Source: Pseudalkalibacillus hwajinpoensis (lineage in GTDB: Bacteria > Bacillota > Bacilli > Bacillales > Guptibacillaceae). Taken from it: a stretch of 64,000 nucleotides of DNA. A program made the position numbers and the translations under genes. Each line of letters starts with the position of its first letter. Position 1 is the stretch's first letter. Location: positions 1,860,001-1,924,000 of the forward strand of contig NZ_CP156674.1 of the NCBI RefSeq assembly GCF_039851965.1. The letters run 5' to 3'. The notes under the pieces were generated by a model, which was given only the letters and a program-made list of their open reading frames with translations, was not told the origin of the DNA and did no database searches. Positions 15,610-24,170 of this stretch are shown piece by piece.

Positions 15610-16746
15610 ATGCAAAGTTGGTATCACATCATTCCCAAGAACACCGGGATCAGTTCTTATGTATGGATTATCTTTTGTTTACTTCCATTCTTTTTCATAT
15701 TCAGATCTTCATCTGTCATCGAAATAACATTTGGTATCTTGATGATTCTCTTATTCTTCTTATCGTACAGGCTATCGTTTATTTCAAATAGCAAAATGGT
15801 ATACCTATGGGTAAGCGTCGAGATGGCAATTAGTATCCTGATGACCATTTTATTTGGTTATATCTATTTCTCCCTTTTCCTTGCTTTTTTCATCGGTAAC
15901 ATCGAAAACAAAGTCGGATTCCTAACCTTGTACATTGTCCATTTAACGACTACGATCGCCTCTACCGTAATTATATTTTTTACTCATAATGAGGTTTTGT
16001 TTCCACAGCTTCCGTTTATCTTTATTTGTGTTCTCGGTGTAGCGCTTCTCCCCTTTACTATTCGGTACCGAATCAAACAGCATCGTTTAGAAGAACAGCT
16101 TGAAAACGCAAATGAAAAGATATCACAATTAATGGTTATTGAAGAACGTGAACGTATTGCCAGAGACCTACATGATACGCTCGGTCAGAAACTTTCCATG
16201 ATCGGGTTAAAAAGTGATCTTGCAAGAAAACTTATTCCGGTTAAGCCTGAGGCAGCTATTAATGAAATTCACGATATCAGACAAACAGCCAGAACAGCAC
16301 TGAAAGAAGTGCGTGAAATGGTATCGAATATGAGAGGTTCAAGACTCGAGGACGAAATGATTCAAGTCCAACAAATATTAGATGCAGCAGAGATGGAATT
16401 TCATCTAGAAGGGAATGCAACACTCGAGAACACGCCTTTATTAGTAGAAAACGTCCTCAGTATGTGTTTAAAAGAAGCTGTAACCAATATTGTGAAACAC
16501 AGTAAAGCATCTCGGTGCCGAGTTCTGATCAAGCAATCAACAACTGAAGTATTGATTATAGTCGAAGATAACGGTGTTGGTTTCCCAGAAGGAGTCAATT
16601 CCTTCAAAGGACACGGGCTTCAGGGAATGAGAGAACGACTTGAGTTTGTGAACGGAACCCTGGACATACAAACATCGAACGGAACGACCCTAAACATTCG
16701 TGTACCTAATGTGATTCAACAAAAAGAACAGGAGGGATTGGTGTGA
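15610..16746 (+). CDS. desK: Thermosensor histidine kinase DesK
   Basis: A 378-residue protein with five or so N-terminal membrane helices (residues 16-152) and a HisKA_3/HATPase C-terminal part. The phospho-acceptor is His188 in ERIARDLHDTLGQKL, the same number as in B. subtilis DesK. The hydrophilic N-terminal PKNTG with Lys10 preceding the first helix matches the membrane-thickness-sensing buoyant motif of that protein. The coiled linker RLEEQLENANEKISQL and the ATP lid GHGLQGMRERL are evident. RBS GGAAAGGAG. Overlaps desR by four bases. Confidence 0.92.
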   Translation: MQSWYHIIPKNTGISSYVWIIFCLLPFFFIFRSSSVIEITFGILMILLFFLSYRLSFISNSKMVYLWVSVEMAISILMTILFGYIYFSLFLAFFIGNIENKVGFLTLYIVHLTTTIASTVIIFFTHNEVLFPQLPFIFICVLGVALLPFTIRYRIKQHRLEEQLENANEKISQLMVIEERERIARDLHDTLGQKLSMIGLKSDLARKLIPVKPEAAINEIHDIRQTARTALKEVREMVSNMRGSRLEDEMIQVQQILDAAEMEFHLEGNATLENTPLLVENVLSMCLKEAVTNIVKHSKASRCRVLIKQSTTEVLIIVEDNGVGFPEGVNSFKGHGLQGMRERLEFVNGTLDIQTSNGTTLNIRVPNVIQQKEQEGLV

Positions 16747-17342
16747 TACGCATCGTACTTGCGGAAGATCAACGTATGCTGTTAGGAGCTCTTGGCTCCC
16801 TGCTTGATTTGGAAGAAGGAATGGAAGTTGTTGGCCAGGCAACGAACGGTGAGGAAGCCTGTTCACTGGTGAAAGAGCTTAAACCCGACATCTGTATCAT
16901 GGACATTGAAATGCCACTTAAAAGCGGCCTTGATGCTGCTGAAGAGTTGAGCAATGAAACATGTAAAATTATTATCCTTACAACCTTTGCTCGTGCTGGT
17001 TATTTTGAACGAGCCCGTAAAGCAGGTGTCAGCGGCTATTTATTAAAAGATAGTCCGAGTGACGAACTTGCCAGTTCAATTCGCAAGATTATTGAAGGAC
17101 AGCGAATCTTCTCACCTGAACTGGTTGATCTTGCTTTTGGAAATGAAAATCCACTTACAGAACGGGAGAAGCAAGTCATTCAACTGATGGCTGACGGCAA
17201 GAATACGAAAGATATTTCAAATGAGCTCTACATTACACCAGGTACAGTTCGAAATTATATATCTGTCATACTGGATAAGTTAGAAGTTACGAATCGAATT
17301 GAGGCGATCTCACGGTTTAAAGAGAAGGGCTGGTTTAAGTGA
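16743..17342 (+). CDS. desR: Response regulator DesR (NarL/FixJ type)
   Basis: A 199-residue regulator starting at GTG inside the desK stop. The receiver has phospho-accepting Asp54 (CIMDIEMPL) and Lys in LLKDS. A LuxR-type helix-turn-helix occupies the C terminus (LTEREKQVIQLMADGKNTKD, TPGTVRNYISVIL). Phosphorylated DesR activates des. The inverted repeat upstream of des is the likely target. Confidence 0.92.
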   Translation: MIRIVLAEDQRMLLGALGSLLDLEEGMEVVGQATNGEEACSLVKELKPDICIMDIEMPLKSGLDAAEELSNETCKIIILTTFARAGYFERARKAGVSGYLLKDSPSDELASSIRKIIEGQRIFSPELVDLAFGNENPLTEREKQVIQLMADGKNTKDISNELYITPGTVRNYISVILDKLEVTNRIEAISRFKEKGWFK

Positions 17343-17462
17343 ATAGGTTAGAAACAGGTACTATTCTTAGTAGCTGTTTTCTATTGAAAATTAAACACAT
17401 GATTTAAATTAATTAACTTCATCATAACTAGTCCTTCACCTACTCACTAAATGATTCTCCTT

Positions 17463-17471
17463 CATACACTA
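17463..17471 (+). promoter_or_regulatory. Sigma-E/sigma-K-like -10 before the YjcZ-type gene
   Basis: CATACACTA, identical to the element before the GerPF-like gene, 28 bp ahead of the start codon. Confidence 0.45.
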
Positions 17472-17499
17472 AATAGACTCAATGAAAGGAGATGATTTT

Positions 17500-17661
17500 A
17501 TGAGTTGCGGATATGGGAACCAGGTTGGTGGCGCTGGCTACGGCGGCTGCGGAAACCAGGTTGGTGGCGCTCGTTACGGAAATGGATTTGCTTTGATCGT
17601 TGTATTGTTCATCCTTCTTATTATCGTAGGCGCTGCGTTTGTTAAAGGACACGATTGCTAA
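17500..17661 (+). CDS. YjcZ-family sporulation peptide
   Basis: A 53-residue peptide with two repeats of GNQVGGA in a Gly/Tyr/Cys-rich N terminus (CGYGNQVGGAGYGGCGNQ), then a single hydrophobic helix FALIVVLFILLIIVGAAFV and a short KGHDC tail. This is the arrangement of the YjcZ family of tiny Bacillus sporulation proteins. RBS AAAGGAGATG. The sigma-E/K-like -10 supports sporulation-time expression. Too short for usual gene-finding cut-offs. Confidence 0.85.
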   Translation: MSCGYGNQVGGAGYGGCGNQVGGARYGNGFALIVVLFILLIIVGAAFVKGHDC

Positions 17662-17672
17662 TATTTCATCAA

Positions 17673-17707
17673 AACCATCAGGGAAGATCCCTGGTGGTTG
17701 TTTTTTT
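17673..17707 (+). terminator. Terminator after the YjcZ-type gene
   Basis: AACCATCAGGGA / TCCCTGGTGGTT stem with 3-nt loop, then a run of seven T. Confidence 0.85.
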
Positions 17708-17816
17708 GTCCTCCTCTCCACATCCCATTAAGAAATATTTGGAAAAAGACATCTATTCAGATTAGTTTCTGTTAAAATACAGTTGTTAGCAACTACCAGA
17801 TTAAAAGAGTTCTTTT

Positions 17817-18828
17817 ATGAAAAGTCGTTTCACCTTTTTATCAGTTGGTGCCCTTTGTATAACCCTGCTCACCTCATGTGTGAACAGCGACTACCAGAAT
17901 GCAATGGACAAAGGGATTGATAGCTTAGGACAGCAAGATTATCATCAAGCAGCCATTTATTTTGAAGTCGCTTCACCTGAACAAGACAATGATACAAAAG
18001 CACGTACCTATTTCGAGCAAGCAAGTCAAATGGATGAAGCCATTAACTTCTATGAACAGGAAGAATACATATCTTCATTAGATGCATTTAAAGCCGTTGC
18101 GAATCAGGATGATGGATTAAAAACGGTTCAATCGGAAGCTGAAAAATGGGAAACGACGATTCTTAATGAGCAAGAAGAACTTGCTGCTACAGAGGTAGAG
18201 ATCGATACAATCAATCACCTCATATCTGTAGAGGAATATACGAGCGCCCTCGAGCAACTTCAGTTATTAAATACGAAAGTTGAATCTGAAGAAATCCTTT
18301 CATATTATGAGAATGAACTAGCCAATCATACTGAGACAATAAACAAAGCACTAGTTGAGGTAGAAGACGTAAATACGACCGCTTCTACAGATGCGGAAGA
18401 AATAACCGTTGAATCAAAAGAAGAACCTATAGAAGTAGAAAAAGAACTTACTTATGCCTCCTATACAAATGAGAGATTCGGCTTTACGATCGAATATCCC
18501 TTGGATCTAATCGTTGGACCTTCTCCAACTAATGGGGATGGATTGAATTTTTATAATGATGAGTTGGAAATAACAGCTTTTGGTGGTCATAATGTTATGA
18601 GTGAATCAATCGAAAGAAGATATCGCTGTCCCTATAGCTTACGATCGACTAACTGAAAATTGGTTTGTTATTTCTTATGTTGAAAATGGGATGATCGTAT
18701 ATGAAAAGTTCTTTTATGGTGGAGATGTTTTTAATACTTTTATCATTACCTATCCCGAAAGCAAACAGGATGTTTATGGCCCGGTGACGACTCATATTTC
18801 AGATACATTTGTCCCATCGACAAGATAA
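17817..18828 (+). pseudogene. TPR-like lipoprotein, frameshifted near the C terminus
   Basis: The first frame gives a lipoprotein (signal ending LLTSC, lipidated Cys21) with a helical repeat region of about 150 residues rich in acidic and aromatic positions (YHQAAIYFEVA, YISSLDAFKAV, YTSALEQLQLL). A Glu-rich linker and the beginning of a domain (YTNERFGFTIEYPLDL) follow, then the frame goes astray at SESIERRYRC. One base off, it resumes EDIAVPIAYDRLTENWFVIS to FNTFIITYPES and a normal end. Some 20-30 residues may also be missing at the break near 18600-18640. Function unknown. No RBS is obvious before the ATG (AAAAGAG only). Confidence 0.55.
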
Positions 18829-18851
18829 ATTCTAGACTTGATGAATACACC

Positions 18852-18885
18852 AAAGGAGAGCACCTGATATCAGGTGCTCTCCTTT
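18852..18885. terminator. Perfect palindromic terminator
   Basis: A 34-bp perfect palindrome with arms AAAGGAGAGCACCTGAT / ATCAGGTGCTCTCCTTT. It serves both converging genes. Confidence 0.75.
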
Positions 18886-18889
18886 CCAT

Positions 18890-19390
18890 CTATTTATATC
18901 GTTTCTGCATGATGGTTTCATTCACCTGATCAAACATCTTCTCAATCCCATCTTCTGATTTTTAAACTGGGAAGCATGCTCCCCCTTTATACCAATACTT
19001 CTGCCCTCTTCTGCAGCATCTATATTAGCGCCCATAAAGATAAACTCCCAGCTATACTGCTCTTGCTGGTGTTGGATGAGCTCCTTTACTTTCTCATAAG
19101 TGATTTCATAACTGGAATTCTCCATGCCATCAGTCGTGATCACGACAATTACCTTCTCAGGCTTATCAGGTTCTTCTGTCTCAGACAACCTTTTCCCTAC
19201 AGTGACAATCGTTTTGCCAACAGCGTCAAGTAACGCCGTCGTTCCTCTCACGTAATAGTGCTGATCAGTGAGTACCGCATCGTTTGCATCAATGCTATTC
19301 CACAGAAGGTAATACTGATCATCAAATAGAACGGTTGTTAGGCGCGGCTTGACCGAAAGCACTTTTCTAAAATGCGTTCTAACCTCTCTT
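18890..19390 (-). pseudogene. von Willebrand factor A domain protein, 5'-truncated and frameshifted
   Basis: The minus strand encodes most of a vWA domain: KPRLTTVLFDDQYYLLWNSI, VRGTTALLDAVGKTIVTVG and VIVVITTDGMENSS, with the later MIDAS Thr and Asp. The N-terminal strand with DxSxS is gone; instead the frame runs into the divergently oriented neighbour. At the other end an A-rich slip after HASQFKN moves the frame; shifting one base restores KSEDGIEKMFDQVNE and a stop at 18890. Two independent lesions argue for a pseudogene. Intact homologs are about 200-230 residues. Confidence 0.65.
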
Positions 19391-19602
19391 ATCATATTGG
19401 GAAAAAAACCGCCATTTCACTCGCTCTTTCTCTAAAACTTATTCGTGAAGAAGCCGATCATCTATTGAGCTCAGCTGGTTTTTCTTTATCTGATAGTGAA
19501 CCGTTTGATTTAGTGATTCAGTTTTGTCTTGAACGGAAAATTTATGATTTGGATGAGGTGAATGAGGCGCTGGAGAGTGTCGGTGTTAAAAAGTATCTGT
19601 AA
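19372..19602 (+). pseudogene. HTH-associated small-protein fragment, 5'-truncated
   Basis: The 76-codon frame reads RSNLSYHIGKKTAISLALSL, then REEADHLLSSAGFSLSDSEP and DLVIQFCLERKIYDLDEVNE. This is the C-terminal half of a domain I have seen in Firmicutes proteins with an N-terminal helix-turn-helix (SK-IRSDKQY..KKTAIALALAL pattern). The N-terminal recognition half is missing and there is no ribosome site. It joins the truncated vWA gene head to head. No function can be given. Confidence 0.5.
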
Positions 19603-19622
19603 TGCGACAACATTATGCCAAT

Positions 19623-19654
19623 ACAAAGCCCCTTGTGTGGACAAGGGGCTTTGT
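19623..19654. terminator. Bidirectional terminator
   Basis: Perfect 14-bp arms ACAAAGCCCCTTGT / ACAAGGGGCTTTGT with loop GTGG, between two converging genes. Confidence 0.8.
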
Positions 19655-19689
19655 TTGATACGATCTGTTTTTAAAAAATCGACTTTCAA

Positions 19690-20340
19690 TTAAAGTGAAT
19701 TGATTCCATCTTTAATTGGTGTCGTTCCTGTCACTACCTGAAACTCCTTGCCAATCGTTGCATCATTTTCTAGCGTCGCCACGATCACGCTTGCCACATC
19801 TTCTCTAGGAATTTCATTTCTCTCCACTTCGATTGCCGCATTAACTTTACCGATGCCATTATCATTTGTTAGCGCACCGGGATGGATGATTGTGTAATCC
19901 AAATCCGTTGTCTTCAACCATTCATCTGCATAATGCTTGGCTGCAACATACGGTGCAAATGATGAAGGAGCAGACTGGATGGCATTACGTCTTGTGTCAA
20001 AGGAACTAATCATAATAAAACGCTTCACGCCAGCCTCTTTTGCTGCCTCAATTGTTTTTACAGCTCCATCCAAATCAACTAAAATGGTTTTGTCAGCACC
20101 AGTGTTTGGTCCAGAACCTGCTGTAAAGACAATCGCATCTACTCCTTCAGCAGCTTTTGCTATAGCGTTAATGCCTTCTTCCAAATCAACCACAACGGTT
20201 TCAGCACCTAAATCGTTAAAATAGGAAGCTTGCTCTTCCTTACGAATCATGACTTTAGCTTCTAAATCGTTATGATCTTGAATAAAGGAAACAAGATGTT
20301 TCCCAATTTGGCCGTTTGCCCCAACAATAAGTACTTTCAT
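19690..20340 (-). CDS. NAD(P)-binding, atypical SDR-type protein (YhfK-like)
   Basis: A 216-residue Rossmann protein with GANGQIG at 7-13, conserved VVVDLEE, FTAGSGPNTGADKT, LVDLDGA and the YVAAKHYAD active-site-like stretch. C-terminal IPREDVASVIVATL is typical of the SDR_a5/NmrA-like group. From memory it closely resembles B. subtilis YhfK. Members bind NAD(P) and are presumed oxidoreductases or redox sensors; no substrate is established. Start ATG preceded by AGAAAGGATG. Monocistronic. Confidence 0.82.
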   Translation of the reverse strand: MKVLIVGANGQIGKHLVSFIQDHNDLEAKVMIRKEEQASYFNDLGAETVVVDLEEGINAIAKAAEGVDAIVFTAGSGPNTGADKTILVDLDGAVKTIEAAKEAGVKRFIMISSFDTRRNAIQSAPSSFAPYVAAKHYADEWLKTTDLDYTIIHPGALTNDNGIGKVNAAIEVERNEIPREDVASVIVATLENDATIGKEFQVVTGTTPIKDGINSL

Positions 20341-20613
20341 TCTCTACATCCTTTCTAAGTATATTAAGATATCAATCTATAAAATCACCGCTACACATTG
20401 GTTATATACCCATTAAAATGGGCAGTAAAGCATAAGAGTTTAAAAGATCGTTAAAAAATATGATGGTCTGTTACTTTCACCCCCCTCTGGGAATCCAGTT
20501 TTCCAGTTAAGACTCACTTCCTTCACTTTTTACCATTTAATAAAACTAGCCCCTATTTCACATGAATTCTAGTAAAATGGTAAGAGAATATCGTAAAGAG
20601 AGGATTATTCAAG

Positions 20614-21438
20614 ATGTCATATAAAATGATTGTATTAGATTTAGATGATACATTGCTCGATGCTGAGCAAACAATTTCCCCTCGAAACAAAGAGGCGCTC
20701 ATGAAAGCACAAGAAAAAGGGATAAAAGTTGTACTTGCCTCGGGAAGACCGACGTATGGGATGAACGCTTTTGCAGATGAACTTTCACTTGCTGACTTTG
20801 AGAGCTATATTCTTTCCTTTAATGGCGGGAAGATTATCAACTGCCAATCAAATGAGGAGTCTTTCAGTCAGACATTACCCATAGAAGCCGTTCAAAAACT
20901 CTATGACATCAGTCTTCAAGAAAACGTATATATTCACACCTACGTTGGAGATGAAATTATTAGTGCGGAAGAGAATCCCTACACGACGATTGAGTCAGAT
21001 CTTACAGGACTACCGATTACAGTCATTGATTCATTTATGGACGGCGTTACCGAACCTGTGGTGAAAGTCTTAATGGTCGGGGAACCAGAGCACCTCAAGA
21101 AAGTGGAAAAGAAACTTCAAGCTGAGTTAGGAGAAGAATTCAGCGTGATGCGCTCCAAGCCTTACTTTCTAGAGTTCACCGATAAAGGAATTACGAAAGG
21201 CACAAGCATCGAGAAGCTTATTAACGAGTTCGGCATTAAACGAGAAGAGGTCATTGCGGTTGGAGACAGTTACAATGATCAAGAAATGATTGAATTTGCG
21301 GGCCTGGGCGTTGCGATGGGTAATGCTCCTGATGACATCAAAAAGATTTCTGACTATATTACAGATACGAACGAGAATGACGGTGTAGCAAAAGTAGTTG
21401 AAAAGTTTCTTTTAAAAGGTCAGCTCATAACTAAATAA
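20614..21438 (+). CDS. Cof-type HAD-IIB phosphatase
   Basis: A 274-residue HAD hydrolase. Motif I is VLDLDDTLLD (nucleophile Asp9, acid Asp11), motif II LASGRPTYGM, motif III Lys in FTDKGITKGTS, and motif IV GDSYNDQEMI. A C2B cap occupies about residues 85-195. Length and motifs are those of YidA/YkrA-like sugar-phosphate or FMN phosphatases. RBS AGAGAGGAT. A terminator follows at once, so it is a single-gene unit. Substrate unknown. Confidence 0.88.
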   Translation: MSYKMIVLDLDDTLLDAEQTISPRNKEALMKAQEKGIKVVLASGRPTYGMNAFADELSLADFESYILSFNGGKIINCQSNEESFSQTLPIEAVQKLYDISLQENVYIHTYVGDEIISAEENPYTTIESDLTGLPITVIDSFMDGVTEPVVKVLMVGEPEHLKKVEKKLQAELGEEFSVMRSKPYFLEFTDKGITKGTSIEKLINEFGIKREEVIAVGDSYNDQEMIEFAGLGVAMGNAPDDIKKISDYITDTNENDGVAKVVEKFLLKGQLITK

Positions 21439-21445
21439 GTTACAC

Positions 21446-21478
21446 AAAAGAGAGGCGGTTCATCACCGCCTCTCTTTT
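21446..21478 (+). terminator. Terminator after the HAD phosphatase
   Basis: AAAAGAGAGGCGGT / ACCGCCTCTCTTTT perfect stem, 5-nt loop. Confidence 0.85.
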
Positions 21479-21742
21479 CTATTAAACGATATTCCTTTAT
21501 CTGTCTCTTGAAAGAGGTAAACTTAAAAATAAATCGAAAATATATAGTAAGTGGATGAATGAACCTGGAAGTAAAGCGCTTCTTCCGTTGTCTACCAGCT
21601 GCATGATTAATTAGTCTACACCACTCTCCAAGTCTACCGTTTACAAAATAACACATGGTCGCTAGATGCTTTTTTTTCTATTTGTAATCGCTTTACCTAG
21701 TAGAGTTATGAAAATATTTTTTTGAAAATTAGTTCACAACTC

Positions 21743-21802
21743 TTCCAAAACAACTATTATTTTATTATAATTATAATCTAATAGATGTTATAATTAAGTT
21801 AA
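21743..21802 (+). promoter_or_regulatory. katG promoter with two PerR-like boxes
   Basis: -35 TTCCAA (21743-21748) and -10 TATAAT (21766-21771) are 17 bp apart. TTATAATTATAATCT (21765-21779) and TTATAATTAAGTTAA (21788-21802) each match the PerR box TTATAATNATTATAA at about 12 of 15 positions. One covers the -10 and the other the early transcript. Peroxide-inducible repression by PerR is the natural reading. The rest of the gap from 21480 shows nothing. Confidence 0.6.
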
Positions 21803-21827
21803 TCTAATTTTGGAAGGAGACTGAAAC

Positions 21828-24065
21828 ATGGATAAAAACGAAATGCATGACAGTCAAGCTGGGAAGTGCCCTGTATCTCACGGCCAAACAAAGGAAGATA
21901 GCGCCATCACAACGACTAAAGTAGGGACAACGAATAAAGACTGGTGGCCGAACCAACTGAACCTTCAACTCCTCCAACAGCATGATAAGAAATCGAACCC
22001 TATGGGTGAAGACTTCGACTATGCAGAAGAATTCAAAAAACTTGACTATTATGAACTGAAGCAGGATCTTCGGGAATTAATGACGGACAGCCAGGACTGG
22101 TGGCCTGCTGATTATGGACACTATGGACCACTCTTCATCCGTATGTCATGGCACGCAGCTGGGACGTATCGTACTGGTGACGGACGCGGTGGTGGCGCGA
22201 CTGGATCACAGCGCTTTGCACCACTTAACAGCTGGCCAGATAACGCGAGTCTTGATAAAGCGCGTCGTCTCCTTTGGCCAATTAAGCAAAAGCACGGAAA
22301 TAAGATTTCTTGGGCTGACTTACTTGTAATCACGGGGAATGTCGCGCTTGAATCAATGGGCTTAAAAACATTTGGTTTTGGTGGCGGACGCGAAGACGTT
22401 TGGCATCCAGAAGAAGATATTTACTGGGGTAACGAGAAAGAATGGCTAGGTGACAATCGTTATTCAGGCGACCGTGAGCTTGAAAGTCCTCTTGCTGCCG
22501 TTCAGATGGGGCTTATCTATGTAAACCCAGAAGGACCAAATGGAGAACCGGATCCACTAGGAAGCGCACGCGACATTCGTGAAACATTTGCCCGTATGGG
22601 AATGAATGATGAAGAAACCGTTGCCCTTATCGCCGGCGGTCATACGTTTGGTAAAGCGCATGGCGCAGGAGATGCTGAAGCACATGTCGGTGCAGCACCG
22701 GAAGCTGCTGATATTGAAGAGCAAGGCTTAGGCTGGAAGAATACTTACGGAAGCGGTAAAGGCCGTGATACGATTACGAGTGGCGTAGATGGCGCATGGA
22801 CTGCGAACCCAACGTTGTGGGATAACGGATACTATGATTTGCTGTTCGGCTATGACTGGGAACTAATGAAGAGTCCTGCAGGAGCCAACCAGTGGAAGCC
22901 AGTGAACCCCAAACAGGAAGATCTTGCACCAGATGCTGAGAATCCATCACTAAAAGTCCATACGATGATGACAACGGCAGATATGGCCCTCCGTGAAGAT
23001 GCGATTTATGAGAAAATTTCACGTCGTTTCCACGAGGATCCGGAATATTTCGCTGATGCATTTGCACGTGCGTGGTTCAAGTTACTTCATCGTGACATGG
23101 GTCCGAAAGAAAGATACCTTGGTCCTGAAGTTCCACAGGAAGACTTGATCTGGCAAGATCCAATCTCGAATGTCGATTATGAATTAACAGCTGCTGAAGT
23201 AGCAAACCTAAAAGCAAAAATCCTTAATTCTGGATTAACCATTAGCGAGCTTGTGACTACAGCATGGGCTTCCGCAAGCACGTTCCGCGGCTCAGATCAT
23301 CGCGGTGGTGCCAATGGCGCCCGCATTCGCCTTGAGCCACAGAAGAACTGGGAAGTAAACGAGCCAGAGCAGCTTTCACGAGTACTTTCCGTATATGAAA
23401 AGATCCAAAGCGACCTTGATAAAAAAGTAAGCCTGGCTGATTTGATCGTCCTTGGCGGTAGCGCAGCTGTAGAAAAAGCGGCAAAAGATGCAGGTGTTGA
23501 CATCACCGTTCTTTTTGCACCTGGACGCGGAGATGCGACACAAGAGCAAACTGATGTGGAAAGCTTTGACGTATTAGAGCCAATGGCTGACGGATTCCGC
23601 AATTATCAGAAGAAGGAATACACGTTGAGCCCAGAGGAACTACTAGTTGACAAAGCACAGCTCCTCGGTCTTTCTGCACCTGAAATGACCGTACTCATCG
23701 GCGGTATGCGTGTACTTGGGACAAACCATAACAGTAGAAAACATGGCGTATTCACAGACCATGTCGGTACACTTACAAACGACTTCTTTGTGAACCTACT
23801 CGACATGGGCATTGAATGGAAGCCAGCTGAATTTAACGAATACGAAGGACGCGACCGCAAAACAGGCGAAGTCGTACGCACCGCAACGCGCGTTGACCTC
23901 GTCTTCGGTTCAAACTCCATCCTTCGTTCATATGCAGAAGTATATGCACAAGAGGACAATAAAGAGAAATTCGTACGCGACTTTGTATCAGCATGGGTTA
24001 AGATCATGAACGCCGACCGTTTTGATCTTAAAGCAAGTAAGGATAAGATGACTTCTAACGCATAA
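21828..24065 (+). CDS. katG: Catalase-peroxidase KatG
   Basis: A 745-residue two-domain haem enzyme. The N-terminal catalytic half has the distal RMSWHAAGTYR (Arg105, Trp108, His109), Tyr231 in IYVNPEGP for the Met-Tyr-Trp cross-link, and proximal His272 in GGHTFGKAHGAG. The second, haem-free half repeats the fold (SASTFRGSDHRGGANGARI, then GGMRVLGTNHNSRKHG). It removes hydrogen peroxide by catalase and peroxidase activity in the cytosol. RBS TTGGAAGGAG. PerR-like boxes upstream and a terminator downstream indicate a single-gene peroxide-stress unit. Confidence 0.96.
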   Translation: MDKNEMHDSQAGKCPVSHGQTKEDSAITTTKVGTTNKDWWPNQLNLQLLQQHDKKSNPMGEDFDYAEEFKKLDYYELKQDLRELMTDSQDWWPADYGHYGPLFIRMSWHAAGTYRTGDGRGGGATGSQRFAPLNSWPDNASLDKARRLLWPIKQKHGNKISWADLLVITGNVALESMGLKTFGFGGGREDVWHPEEDIYWGNEKEWLGDNRYSGDRELESPLAAVQMGLIYVNPEGPNGEPDPLGSARDIRETFARMGMNDEETVALIAGGHTFGKAHGAGDAEAHVGAAPEAADIEEQGLGWKNTYGSGKGRDTITSGVDGAWTANPTLWDNGYYDLLFGYDWELMKSPAGANQWKPVNPKQEDLAPDAENPSLKVHTMMTTADMALREDAIYEKISRRFHEDPEYFADAFARAWFKLLHRDMGPKERYLGPEVPQEDLIWQDPISNVDYELTAAEVANLKAKILNSGLTISELVTTAWASASTFRGSDHRGGANGARIRLEPQKNWEVNEPEQLSRVLSVYEKIQSDLDKKVSLADLIVLGGSAAVEKAAKDAGVDITVLFAPGRGDATQEQTDVESFDVLEPMADGFRNYQKKEYTLSPEELLVDKAQLLGLSAPEMTVLIGGMRVLGTNHNSRKHGVFTDHVGTLTNDFFVNLLDMGIEWKPAEFNEYEGRDRKTGEVVRTATRVDLVFGSNSILRSYAEVYAQEDNKEKFVRDFVSAWVKIMNADRFDLKASKDKMTSNA

Positions 24066-24066
24066 T

Positions 24067-24139
24067 AAAAAGCACCTTACCCAGGATGTCTTAAGCGGAT
24101 CTTTCGCTTCAGGGGGGCATCTGAGTGAGGTGCTTTTTT
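24067..24139 (+). terminator. katG terminator
   Basis: Outer stem AAAAGCACCTTAC / GTGAGGTGCTTTT with inner AAGCG/CGCTT hairpin and a seven-T tail. Confidence 0.8.
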
Positions 24140-24170
24140 TATATGGATCGAGCTAAATAATGACCAAGAT

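Noticed and set aside
23606..24007. 133-codon minus-strand frame inside katG
   Set aside because: Ser/Arg/Thr-rich antisense shadow with no SD.
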